From NCBI RefSeq assembly GCF_001469025.1, contig NZ_LNIZ01000006.1, forward strand, positions 62,001-126,000: DNA of 64,000 bases. Reading direction: 5' to 3'. This DNA comes from Trueperella bernardiae. Its GTDB lineage: Bacteria > Actinomycetota > Actinomycetes > Actinomycetales > Actinomycetaceae. Below, piece by piece: positions 17,454-25,260 of the stretch (the stretch's first letter is position 1; each line of letters opens with the position of its first letter). Both the position numbers and the translations under genes were made by a program. The notes beneath the pieces are model-generated. The model had not been told where the DNA came from. It did not search any database and saw only the letters and a list, made by a program, of their open reading frames with translations.

Positions 17454-17868
17454 CGGGCTGGGGGTGGACCTGGTCCACATCCCCACGTTTGCCGAGCAGC
17501 TCGCCGCGCCGGGCACGCGCATGGCCCAGGTCTTCTCCGGGGCCGAGATGCGCGGAGCCCGGCGGCGGGCGGCGGCTACCGGCGCCGACGTCGCCCACCA
17601 CCTCGCCGCCCGCTGGGCCGGCAAGGAGGCCTTCATCAAGGCCTGGTCCTCGACGCTCGTCGGCCGTCCGCCCCTGATCGCGGAACAGGACGTCAACCTC
17701 ACCGAGATCCAGGTCCTCTCCGACCCCTACCACCGCCCCTACATTGCCCTCACCAGCGCCATCAAGGAGGCCTTCGGGGATACCGACATCCTCCTGTCCC
17801 TGTCCCACGACGGCGACTACGCCATCGCCGTCTGCCAGATATCAACCAAAAATAAGGAATACTCATGA
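17446..17868 (+). CDS. acpS: Holo-[acyl-carrier-protein] synthase (phosphopantetheinyl transferase)
   Basis: 140 residues. AcpS-type fold with the Mg/CoA-binding GVDLVHI (Asp8) and WAGKEAFIKAW (Glu61). It transfers phosphopantetheine from CoA to the serine of the ACP domain of the FAS encoded just upstream. I chose ATG 17446, which overlaps the fas stop by 8 bp and lies 6-8 bases after a GAGG-like site; ATG 17437 is possible. The overlap suggests that synthase and activating enzyme are made together, as in other FAS-I actinobacteria. The stop codon overlaps the bioY start (ATGA at 17865-17868). Confidence 0.92.
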   Translation: MPSGLGVDLVHIPTFAEQLAAPGTRMAQVFSGAEMRGARRRAAATGADVAHHLAARWAGKEAFIKAWSSTLVGRPPLIAEQDVNLTEIQVLSDPYHRPYIALTSAIKEAFGDTDILLSLSHDGDYAIAVCQISTKNKEYS

Positions 17869-18452
17869 CTCAGAACTCATCAACCGTCCCCGCCAGCTCC
17901 GCCCCCGCTGCCTCCGCCGGCGCGCGCACAACCAAGGCGGGAATTGCCCGCAACGCCCTGGCCATCGGCGCCGGAGTGGTCGTGCTCGCGATCGCCGCCC
18001 AGCTCGCCATCCCGTTCAAGCCGGTGCCGGTCACCATGCAGACTCTCGCAGTGGTGCTCGTGGGCTGGGCCCTCGGCGGCGGGCGCAGCCTCGCGGCCGT
18101 CAGCATCTACGGCGCGATGGGCGTGGCCGGCCTGCCGATCCTCTCCGCCGGAACGGCGGGCATCTCCCCGTCCACCGGCTACCTGCTCGGTTTCATCGTG
18201 TCGGCCGCCTTCGTGGGCTGGATGCAGTCGCGCCAGCCCCTGGCCGGTCTGCGCGCCCTGGCGGTCTTCGCCGTGGCGCTCGCCATGCCGTACATCCCAG
18301 GCCTCATCTGGCTCTCGGCCTTCACGGGCATGGGCGCGCCCTGGTCAGCCCAGGTGCTCGCCGCTGGCATGACACCGTTCATTCCCGGCGACATCCTGAA
18401 GCTCGTGGCTGCCGCCGCGGTGGCCACCGGCGCCACGGCCCTGCGCCGCTAA
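17865..18452 (+). CDS. bioY: Biotin transporter substrate-binding subunit BioY
   Basis: 195 residues, about six hydrophobic segments after a polar Ala/Ser-rich N-terminus of roughly 25 residues. Signatures include IPFKPVPVTMQTLAVVLVGW and GAMGVAGLPILSAG, then GYLLGFIVSA, all diagnostic of BioY, the S component of ECF-type biotin importers. No ECF ATPase or T component is in the window, so it either works alone or uses a shared energising module elsewhere. Overlaps acpS by 4 bp (ATGA) and ends the birA-accBC-accD-fas-acpS-bioY series; biotin import next to the biotin-dependent carboxylase is functionally coherent. A GC-rich hairpin follows. Confidence 0.92.
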   Translation: MTQNSSTVPASSAPAASAGARTTKAGIARNALAIGAGVVVLAIAAQLAIPFKPVPVTMQTLAVVLVGWALGGGRSLAAVSIYGAMGVAGLPILSAGTAGISPSTGYLLGFIVSAAFVGWMQSRQPLAGLRALAVFAVALAMPYIPGLIWLSAFTGMGAPWSAQVLAAGMTPFIPGDILKLVAAAAVATGATALRR

Positions 18453-18457
18453 GAGCA

Positions 18458-18499
18458 GCGCGGGGGCCGTCCGAGCTCGGCCGGATTGCGCCCCCGCGC
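18458..18499 (+). terminator. GC-rich hairpin after bioY
   Basis: A perfect 10-bp stem (18458-18467 with 18490-18499) around a 22-base loop that itself contains CCGAGCTCGG. The T tract is weak (CGCTTTGTCC). The right arm overlaps the -35 region of purU. Confidence 0.5.
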
Positions 18500-18516
18500 C
18501 CGCTTTGTCCTATCCT
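18486..18516 (+). promoter_or_regulatory. Leaderless purU promoter
   Basis: TTGCGC (18486-18491), a 19-bp spacer and TATCCT (18511-18516), then six bases and ATG 18523. No Shine-Dalgarno lies between, so the transcript probably begins at the start codon. Confidence 0.55.
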
Positions 18517-18522
18517 GTTGCA

Positions 18523-19368
18523 ATGACTGAGGACCTCATCCTGACCGTAAAGTGCCCCGACAAGCCGGGCATCACCTACGCCATCACCGGGCTGCTCGCC
18601 TCCGTGGGCGGCAACATCATGGAATCCCAGCAGTTCAATGACCCCGAGTCGGGATACTTCTTCGTCCGCATCCGGGCGCGCGTGCCCGGCGGAAAGGCCA
18701 CGATTGAGGCGGCGTTCGCCCAGCTCGCGGCCAACCACCAGATGACCTACCAGCTGTCGGAGGCTGACGCGCCCCTGCGCACCCTGGTCATGGTCACGAA
18801 GGACGCTCACTGCCTGTCCGACCTCCTGTCGAAAAACCGCGAAGGGCTCCTGCCCATCGACATCGTGGGCGTGGTGGGTAACCACACCACTCTCCAGCCG
18901 CTGGCCGACTTCTACAACAAGCGTTTCATCCACATCCCGATCAGCGCCGAGACGAAGGCGGAGGCCGAGGCCGAGCTACTCCAGCTCATCGAGGACGAGG
19001 GCGTGGAACTGGTGGTGCTCGCCCGCTACATGCAGATCCTGTCCTCGGAGCTGTGCGAGCGCCTGGCCGGCAACGTCATCAACATCCACCACTCCTTCCT
19101 TCCCTCCTTCAAGGGGGCCCGCCCCTACCAGCAGGCCTTCTCGCGCGGGGTCAAGCTCATCGGCGCCACCGCCCACTACGTCACCTCCGACCTGGACGAG
19201 GGCCCGATCATCGAGCAGGACGTGGTGCGCGTGGCTCACGACGACGACGAGCGCGAGCTTCGCGCCAAGGGCGCTGAGGTCGAGCGCCAGGTGCTTTCCC
19301 GGGCGGTCAAGTGGCACGCCGAGCATCGCATCCTCATGAACGGCAACCGCACCGTTATCTTCTCCTAA
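18523..19368 (+). CDS. purU: Formyltetrahydrofolate deformylase
   Basis: 281 residues: N-terminal ACT domain (residues 4-80, LTVKCPDKPGITYAITGLL) and a C-terminal formyltransferase-like hydrolase domain (about 85-281). The catalytic region NIHHSFLPSFKGARPY and SDLDEGPIIEQDV carries the expected Asn, His and Asp. It hydrolyses 10-formyl-THF to formate and THF, balancing the one-carbon pool; the ACT domain senses amino acids (Met/Gly in the E. coli enzyme). ATG 18523 is favoured by homology and by the promoter spacing. It is followed by the separately regulated glyA-folD unit, giving a one-carbon gene cluster. Confidence 0.94.
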   Translation: MTEDLILTVKCPDKPGITYAITGLLASVGGNIMESQQFNDPESGYFFVRIRARVPGGKATIEAAFAQLAANHQMTYQLSEADAPLRTLVMVTKDAHCLSDLLSKNREGLLPIDIVGVVGNHTTLQPLADFYNKRFIHIPISAETKAEAEAELLQLIEDEGVELVVLARYMQILSSELCERLAGNVINIHHSFLPSFKGARPYQQAFSRGVKLIGATAHYVTSDLDEGPIIEQDVVRVAHDDDERELRAKGAEVERQVLSRAVKWHAEHRILMNGNRTVIFS

Positions 19369-19507
19369 ACGTCTGGTGGGCGACGCCGGCCGCGCACCAT
19401 CGCCCGCCGCGCCGGGGACGCGGGCCCACGGCTCGGGCGTCGTTCGCGCTCTAAGACGGTAAGTCTCACAGCTCGTACCGCCCGGTCGGCAAGAAGAAGG
19501 GCTGGGG

Positions 19508-19513
19508 TAGACT
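19508..19513 (+). promoter_or_regulatory. -10 element upstream of the glyA riboswitch
   Basis: TAGACT ends six bases before G19520, so the RNA should start at the first conserved bases of the ZTP aptamer. No good -35 was seen. Confidence 0.45.
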
Positions 19514-19516
19514 GGG

Positions 19517-19590
19517 CGGGTCGCGACTGGCGTAGGTGGTCACCACCGGGGAGCGGCACAGAATTGACCGCGGGTCGTTCGCCTGGGCAC
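19517..19590 (+). promoter_or_regulatory. ZTP (pfl) riboswitch upstream of glyA
   Basis: The two conserved blocks of the pfl aptamer are present: a 5' block reading GGTCGCGACTGGCG, a GGTGG/CCACC hairpin and CGGGGAGCG, then after a variable stretch the 3' block TCGCCTGGGCA (19578-19589 region). This class binds ZTP/AICAR ribotide, signals of 10-formyl-THF shortage, and typically turns on folate genes. Downstream (19591-19632) there is only a small GGCC-TACG-GGCC hairpin and then the GGGGAG Shine-Dalgarno, with no U tract, so translational control seems more likely than termination. Confidence 0.9.
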
Positions 19591-19632
19591 GTGGTCGCAT
19601 AGGGCCTACGGGCCAGATATGGGGAGATTCTG

Positions 19633-20919
19633 ATGACCGACCTTTTCAACCAGTCGCTGCGCGACCTCGACCCGGACATCGCGAAGGTTCTTGATGATGA
19701 GCTGAACCGCCAGCGCGAACAGCTCGAGATGATCGCCTCCGAAAACTTCGTGCCCCGCGCCGTGCTCCAAGCGCAGGGCTCGGTGCTGACCAACAAGTAC
19801 GCCGAGGGCTACCCTGGCAAGCGCTACTACGGTGGGTGCGAGTTCGTGGACGTGGCCGAATCACTCGCGATCGAGCGAGCCAAGGCCGTGTTCGGCGCCG
19901 AGTACGCCAACGTCCAGCCGCACTCGGGCGCCCAGGCGAATGCCGCCATCTACCACGCCCTGCTCAAGCCAGGGGAGACGATCATGGGCCTCGAGCTCTC
20001 CCACGGCGGCCACCTCACCCACGGGATGAAGATCAACTTCTCGGGCAAGAACTACAACGTGGTCGCCTACGGCGTCTCGCCCGACACGTATCTCATCGAC
20101 ATGGACGACGTGCGGGCCAAGGCCCTCGAGCACAAGCCGAAGCTCATCATCGCCGGCTGGTCGGCCTACCCGCGCCACCTCGACTTCCAGGCCTTCCGCG
20201 ACATCGCCGACGAGGTCGGCGCCTACCTGTGGGTGGACATGGCGCACTTCGCGGGCCTTGTGGCCGCCGGCCTGCACCCGAACCCGGTGCCCTATGCCGA
20301 CGTCGTCACCACCACGATCCACAAGACCATCGGCGGGCCCCGCTCCGGCATGATTCTCTCCCGTGACGCGGAGACCTTCGGCCGTAAGCTCAACTCGGCC
20401 GTCTTCCCCGGCCAGCAGGGCGGCCCGCTCATGCATGTGGTGGCGGCCAAGGCGATCGCGCTGAAGATCGCGGCCACGGACGAGTTCAAAGACCGTCAGC
20501 GCCGCACGCTCGAGGGCGCGAAGATCCTGGCCGAGCGCCTCGCCCAGCCCGACGTGGCCGAGAAGGGTATCGCGGTGGTCTCCGGTGGCACCGACGTCCA
20601 CCTCGTGCTGGTGGACCTGCGCGACGCCGAGCTCAACGGCCAGGAGGGGGAGGACCTGCTCCACGAGGTCGGCATCACGGTCAACCGCAACACCGTGCCG
20701 TTCGACCCGCGCCCGGCCGCTGTCACCTCCGGCCTGCGCATCGGCACCCCGGCGCTTGCCACCCGCGGCTTTGGCGCGGATGAGTTCCGCGAGGTCGCTG
20801 ACGTCATCGCCACCGCCCTGCGCGACGGCAAGGATGCGGACGTGGCGGCCCTACGCGCCCGCACTGCCAAGCTCGCCGCCGACTTCCCGCTGTACGAAGG
20901 GCTGGACCAGTTCGCATGA
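19633..20919 (+). CDS. glyA: Serine hydroxymethyltransferase
   Basis: 428 residues, normal length. PLP enzyme interconverting serine + THF with glycine + methylene-THF. The Schiff-base lysine is Lys231 in [14 protein letters not shown]; other family blocks are [33 protein letters not shown] and [25 protein letters not shown] (19621-19626) lies six bases before ATG 19633. Expression should respond to folate status through the ZTP riboswitch in its leader. The stop overlaps the folD start (ATGA, 20916-20919), so both enzymes of methylene-THF metabolism are co-translated. Confidence 0.96.
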   Translation: MTDLFNQSLRDLDPDIAKVLDDELNRQREQLEMIASENFVPRAVLQAQGSVLTNKYAEGYPGKRYYGGCEFVDVAESLAIERAKAVFGAEYANVQPHSGAQANAAIYHALLKPGETIMGLELSHGGHLTHGMKINFSGKNYNVVAYGVSPDTYLIDMDDVRAKALEHKPKLIIAGWSAYPRHLDFQAFRDIADEVGAYLWVDMAHFAGLVAAGLHPNPVPYADVVTTTIHKTIGGPRSGMILSRDAETFGRKLNSAVFPGQQGGPLMHVVAAKAIALKIAATDEFKDRQRRTLEGAKILAERLAQPDVAEKGIAVVSGGTDVHLVLVDLRDAELNGQEGEDLLHEVGITVNRNTVPFDPRPAAVTSGLRIGTPALATRGFGADEFREVADVIATALRDGKDADVAALRARTAKLAADFPLYEGLDQFA

Positions 20920-21800
20920 TCCTCATGGACGGAAAGGCCACGGCGGCCTCGATCAAGGAAGAGGTCGCCGCGCGCACGGCCGCCCTGCGCGAGCGCGGAG
21001 TTGTGCTCGGGCTGGGCACGATCCTCGTAGGGGATGACCCGGGGTCGAAGATCTACGTGGACGCCAAGCACCGCGACTGCGCCGAAGTCGGCATCCAGTC
21101 GCTGCGCATCGAGCTACCACGGGAGGCCAACACCGAGGACGTGCTCGCCGCCGTCGAGCACTTCAACCAGGCCTCGGCCGTCACCGGCTTCATCGTCCAG
21201 CTCCCGCTGCCCCCGCAGTGCGACACGGAGCGGATCGTGGAGGCGATGGCGCCGGCGAAGGACGTGGACGGGCTGAGCCCGCTCAACGTCGGCCGGCTCG
21301 CCTCCACCTCGCGCGGCGAGCTGCCCACCCCGATCGCCTGCACTCCGCGCGGCATTGTGGAGCTCGGCCAGCGCCACGGCGTCGAGTGGGCCGGCGCGGT
21401 GGTGTGCGTGGTGGGTCAAGGCCAAACTGCCGGCCGCCCGCTCTCCCTCCTGCTCACCCACGAGAAGGTCGGCTCTACGGTCATCTCCTGCCACGTCGGC
21501 ACCCGCGACCTCGCCCGGCACACCCGGGAGGCCGACGTCGTGGTGGCCGCCGCCGGCGTGGCCGGACTCATCACGCCCGACATGGTCAAGCCCGGATCCG
21601 CCGTGTTCGACGTGGGCGTCACCCGAAGGCTCGATCCTGCAACGGGCAAGAACAAGATCATCGGCGACGTCGACCCGGCGGTTCGAGAGGTGGCCGGCTA
21701 CTTCTCGCCCAACCCGGGCGGGGTGGGGCCGATGACCCGCGCCACTCTCCTGCTCAACGTGGTCGAGGCCGGGGAGAATGCCGCGGCCGGGCGGGTCTAA
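20916..21800 (+). CDS. folD: Bifunctional methylene-THF dehydrogenase / methenyl-THF cyclohydrolase
   Basis: 294 residues. Converts 5,10-methylene-THF to 10-formyl-THF through methenyl-THF. Catalytic features: [12 protein letters not shown] with the Tyr and Lys of the active site, [21 protein letters not shown], and the C-terminal [15 protein letters not shown]. The NADP loop reads [14 protein letters not shown], slightly different from the usual GRSxxVGxP, a modest variation in the cofactor pocket. It is translationally coupled to glyA (4-bp overlap) and therefore shares the ZTP riboswitch. In the 105-bp gap downstream only imperfect GC-rich repeats are visible. Confidence 0.94.
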   Translation: MILMDGKATAASIKEEVAARTAALRERGVVLGLGTILVGDDPGSKIYVDAKHRDCAEVGIQSLRIELPREANTEDVLAAVEHFNQASAVTGFIVQLPLPPQCDTERIVEAMAPAKDVDGLSPLNVGRLASTSRGELPTPIACTPRGIVELGQRHGVEWAGAVVCVVGQGQTAGRPLSLLLTHEKVGSTVISCHVGTRDLARHTREADVVVAAAGVAGLITPDMVKPGSAVFDVGVTRRLDPATGKNKIIGDVDPAVREVAGYFSPNPGGVGPMTRATLLLNVVEAGENAAAGRV

Positions 21801-21905
21801 ACGGACGTAACCGGGGGCGCCGGCGTCGTTAGTCACGGGCGTAGCGGCACCGGCCGCCCCTGCGAATGTCGGAGCCAGCCCGTATGCTTGGAGCGAGGAG
21901 GTCGC

Positions 21906-22739
21906 ATGCTTGTCGCCACAGTCAACGTCAATGGAATCCGTGCAGCCGCCCGCAAGGGCATGGGGGAGTGGATCGAGGCCGCGGACGCGGACGTCATCTT
22001 GCTCCAGGAGGTGCGCGCGCCCGAGGAGCTGGTCGCTGGCCTGATCGGCGATCGCTACCACGTGGTGGAGCAGGCCTCCGCCCTCAAGGGGCGCGCCGGC
22101 GTGGCGGTGGCGGTGAAGACCGAGTATGAGCTGGGCGCCGTGCGCCGCGGCCTGCAAGCGGGTTTGGAACCGGACGATGCGGGCGCGCTCGCGGAGCCGG
22201 CCGTGGATACTGGGCGCTGGATCGAGGTGGACGTGCCGGAGCTGGGCACCACCTTCGTCTCGGCCTACCTGCATTCGGGGGTGGCGGATAACGCGGAGAA
22301 GATGGCGGCCAAGTATTCTCACCTTGACAGGGTGACGTTGCGCTTGGCCGCGCTACGGGCCGAGCGCCCGGCCGACCTCCCGCACGTGCTCGTGGCGGGG
22401 GACTTCAACATCGTCCACACCCCGCTCGACATCAAGAACTGGAAGCCCAACCACAACAAGACCGCCGGCGTGCTCGATTCCGAGATCGCCTACCTCGACC
22501 GCTGGTTCGCCGACTATGTGGACACGCAGCGGGCGCTGGTGGGCGAGGCGCAGGGCCCATACACGTGGTGGTCCCAGCGCGGCAAGGCCTTCGATAACGA
22601 CGCCGGGTGGCGCATCGACTACCAGATGACCACCCCGGACCTGGCAGCGCTCGCCGTCGATGCCCGGGTGGATCGGGCCAGCCAGTACGATATGCGCTGG
22701 TCGGATCACGCGCCGCTCGTCGTTGACTACCAGGACTAA
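21906..22739 (+). CDS. xth: Exodeoxyribonuclease III (AP endonuclease)
   Basis: 277 residues of the EEP nuclease family. MLVATVNVNGIRAA, ILLQEVRAP (metal-binding Glu), AYLHSG, AGDFNIVHTPLDIKNWK (catalytic Asp/Asn) and the C-terminal RIDYQMTTPDL and SDHAPLVVDY identify an Xth-type enzyme that incises abasic sites and trims 3' ends in base excision repair. ATG 21906 is supported by GAGGAGG just upstream and a TATGCT -10 (21883-21888), giving a leader of about 11 bases; an upstream in-frame TTG at 21888 overlaps that element. The next gene starts 8 bp after the stop, so it is probably co-transcribed. Confidence 0.92.
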   Translation: MLVATVNVNGIRAAARKGMGEWIEAADADVILLQEVRAPEELVAGLIGDRYHVVEQASALKGRAGVAVAVKTEYELGAVRRGLQAGLEPDDAGALAEPAVDTGRWIEVDVPELGTTFVSAYLHSGVADNAEKMAAKYSHLDRVTLRLAALRAERPADLPHVLVAGDFNIVHTPLDIKNWKPNHNKTAGVLDSEIAYLDRWFADYVDTQRALVGEAQGPYTWWSQRGKAFDNDAGWRIDYQMTTPDLAALAVDARVDRASQYDMRWSDHAPLVVDYQD

Positions 22740-22747
22740 GGAGAGAC

Positions 22748-24013
22748 ATGAGCGCGCAGATCCGAGAAAAGAAAAGCCCTCCGCCGGTGGCGGTGCGCAA
22801 GGCCATCCGGCTCGTTGAGTGGGTGATGAACCTGCGGATCGTACGGGCCTTCCAGCGCTACGGGGTGGCTCGCGGCGCCCAGCTCTCCGGCGGCATCGCC
22901 TACTCGGCGCTGTTCGCGCTGGCCGGAGCGCTCACCATCGGGCTGACCGTCTTCTCCTATACTCTGGGCGGCAATGATCAGCTGCGCGAAAACCTCTTCG
23001 CCACGATCGACACGGCTCTGCCCGGCATCCTCAAGACCGAGGCGAACGCGGGCGGCCTGCTCGATCCGAATGACCTGATCGTGGAGGATCCATTCAACCT
23101 GGCCTCCCTCGTTGCGCTGCTCGTGTTGTTATGGTCGTCGATCTCGCTCATGGGCGGGTTGCGCATGACGATCCAGTCGATGTTCGGCATCATCATGGTC
23201 CCCCGCAATGCCGTGGCCGCCAAGCTGCTCGACCTGTCGGGATTCCTGGTGCTCGGACTTGGGGTGCTGTCCACCACGCTGCTCGTCTCGGTCACCCAGC
23301 TCTTTGGGGAGAGGGTCTTCGACTTCCTCGGCATCTCGGGCGGCGCGGGCAACTCCCTCATCACGGCCGGCACCTACGCGGCGGCCTTCGTCATCGACGC
23401 CGCCGTGGTCATGTACCTCATCCGCGTCATGTCCGGGGTCAAGACCCCGCTGCGTGACCTGGCACTCGGCGGGGTGACGGCCGCGATCGGATCAGCCGTG
23501 CTGAGAACCGCAGGCACGGCCGTGGTGGGTTCGGCGTCGAACAACGCGCTGCTCGCCGGTTTCGCCGCGATCGCCACGCTGCTTCTGTGGATCAACTTCC
23601 TCGGTCGGCTCCTGCTCGTTGCGGCGTGCGTGGCGGCCAACCCGCCCGCCCCCGGCAAGCCCACGCCCTCCCAGGTGGAGCACCTGGAGGAGACCCCGAA
23701 CTACGTCACGGAATCCGTACCCGACACGAAGAGCTGGGTGCATGACCCGCGCTCGGGCATCATCGCCCCCGACCCGCCCGAGCCCACCGCCGAGCAGACC
23801 CCGGAGTGGAAGGGCCTGCGCGAACGGCGCGCCCGGAAGCGGATCGAGGCCGCCGAACAGGGCATGCGCGAGGCCGAGGCCGCGCTCGCCAAGGCCCGCC
23901 AGGATTATAAGGATGGGGCGTGGGACGCCTTCTACGCCTCCACTCACTACACCACCAATTCGAAGAACGCCGCCGTCAAGAGGGGCGACGTCGTGATTGA
24001 GGATGAGCAATGA
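22748..24013 (+). CDS. YihY/BrkB-family membrane protein
   Basis: 421 residues. The region 30-300 has about six membrane segments with family marks GIAYSALFALAGALTIGLTV, LWSSISLMGGLRMTIQSMFG and LLLWINFLGRLLLVAACVAA. A hydrophilic tail of about 115 residues follows, with a Pro-rich part and a charged, probably coiled segment (RKRIEAAEQGMREAEAALAK). Despite the old 'ribonuclease BN' label, this family has no established biochemical function. AAGGAGAG precedes ATG 22748. The stop overlaps manC by 4 bp (ATGA), so it is in one operon with xth and manC. Confidence 0.88.
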   Translation: MSAQIREKKSPPPVAVRKAIRLVEWVMNLRIVRAFQRYGVARGAQLSGGIAYSALFALAGALTIGLTVFSYTLGGNDQLRENLFATIDTALPGILKTEANAGGLLDPNDLIVEDPFNLASLVALLVLLWSSISLMGGLRMTIQSMFGIIMVPRNAVAAKLLDLSGFLVLGLGVLSTTLLVSVTQLFGERVFDFLGISGGAGNSLITAGTYAAAFVIDAAVVMYLIRVMSGVKTPLRDLALGGVTAAIGSAVLRTAGTAVVGSASNNALLAGFAAIATLLLWINFLGRLLLVAACVAANPPAPGKPTPSQVEHLEETPNYVTESVPDTKSWVHDPRSGIIAPDPPEPTAEQTPEWKGLRERRARKRIEAAEQGMREAEAALAKARQDYKDGAWDAFYASTHYTTNSKNAAVKRGDVVIEDEQ

Positions 24014-25086
24014 TCCACGCCATCGTTCCCGCCGGCGGTGCCGGCACGCGCCTGTGGCCGCTCTCGCGGCGCAACTACCCGAAGTTCCTCACCGACCTCA
24101 CGGGGGCCGGGCGCACGCTCATCCAGCAGACCTATGACCGGCTCGCGCCCGTGTCGGAGACCGTGACGGTGGTGACAGGCGTGGCGCACCGCGACGCGGT
24201 GGCCGCCCAGCTGCCCGAGTTGGGGGAGGACGCGATCATCGCCGAGCCCTCACCGCGCGATTCCATGGCCGCCATCGCGCTCGCCGCGGCCGTCATCGCC
24301 AAGCGTGCGGGGGACGTCGTGATCGGATCGTTCGCCGCCGATCACCTCATTGCCGACGTACCGGCGTTCCATGCGGCGCTCGCGGAGGCCGAGCGGGCCG
24401 CCGAGATGGGGTACCTCACCACCATCGGCATCACTCCCGACCACCCGGCCACCGGCTTTGGCTACATCTACGAGGGGGAGGTGCTTGCGGAAGAGGGGAC
24501 GGCGCGCCACGTGCAGCGCTTCGTGGAAAAGCCCGACGCCGTCACGGCCGCCAAGTATCTCGCCACCGATCAGTACCGGTGGAACGCGGGGATGTTCGTG
24601 GTCAAGGCATCGGTGCTGCTCGGCGCGCTCGAGCGCTTCCAGCCGGGGTTGTACGCGGGGATCATGGCGATCGCGGCGGCCTACGACACGGCGGCGGGGC
24701 CGGACGTGCTCGCCGAACACTGGCCGGAGCTGAAGAAGATCGCCATCGACCACGCGATCGCCGAGCCGCTGGCCGAGATGGGCGGGGTCGCCGTCGTGCC
24801 GGTGGAGATGGGCTGGTCCGACGTCGGCGACTACGCCTCGCTGCGAGAGCTACTGGACGGGAGCGCGCACGTGGCCCCAGGCGGGAGAGCGCAGCCGGTG
24901 ATCGCGATCGACTCCCCGGGCGCGCTCGTGTACACGCATTCGAAGCCAGTTGCCGTACTCGGTTTAGAAAATGCGGTGATTGTCGAGTCGGAAAATGCGA
25001 TTCTCGTCACTAATATCGCGTGTTCGCAAGAAGTGAAAGCTATCGTAGAGCAGATTTCTGCCGTGGGTATGGACGAAATTCGGTAA
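24010..25086 (+). CDS. manC: Mannose-1-phosphate guanylyltransferase
   Basis: 358 residues: a single nucleotidyltransferase domain (the long bifunctional form with an isomerase domain would be about 470). AIVPAGGAGTRLWPLSRRNYPKFL is the GTP-binding/catalytic signature; ASPRDS-like EPSPRDSMAAIALAA, GITPDHPATGFGYI, FVEKPD and WNAGMFVVKA complete it. Makes GDP-mannose for glycolipids, glycans or protein mannosylation. Overlaps the YihY gene by 4 bp. From about codon 315 (24,950 on) the sequence becomes noticeably richer in A+T than the neighbouring genes, continuing into the downstream gap. Confidence 0.92.
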   Translation: MIHAIVPAGGAGTRLWPLSRRNYPKFLTDLTGAGRTLIQQTYDRLAPVSETVTVVTGVAHRDAVAAQLPELGEDAIIAEPSPRDSMAAIALAAAVIAKRAGDVVIGSFAADHLIADVPAFHAALAEAERAAEMGYLTTIGITPDHPATGFGYIYEGEVLAEEGTARHVQRFVEKPDAVTAAKYLATDQYRWNAGMFVVKASVLLGALERFQPGLYAGIMAIAAAYDTAAGPDVLAEHWPELKKIAIDHAIAEPLAEMGGVAVVPVEMGWSDVGDYASLRELLDGSAHVAPGGRAQPVIAIDSPGALVYTHSKPVAVLGLENAVIVESENAILVTNIACSQEVKAIVEQISAVGMDEIR

Positions 25087-25193
25087 AATCCCGGGAACAT
25101 ACATTAGTGCACAGATAGCTAATAACTGTTAAACGGGATTATTACGAAAAGATTACAGATTCGTCACTGTGCGAGAACCGCGCACACGCGCGC

Positions 25194-25211
25194 TAAAGTT
25201 GATGTGATCAC
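25194..25211 (+). promoter_or_regulatory. Candidate promoter/operator before the BMP lipoprotein gene
   Basis: TAAAGT (25194-25199) resembles a -10, and GTGATCAC (25204-25211) is a perfect 8-bp palindrome just past the expected start site. The 174-bp gap 25087-25260 is unusually A+T rich; no gene was seen. Weak evidence. Confidence 0.3.
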
Positions 25212-25260
25212 TGCACAGGGGTAGTGAAAGTAGCACACGAAGGTTACGAAGGAGTTATCC

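Noticed and set aside
25200-25217. CRP/GlxR-like site (TGTGATCACTGCACA) before the BMP gene
   Set aside because: One half-site is good, but the second is offset by a base from the consensus spacing; kept only as a palindrome in a low-confidence promoter note.
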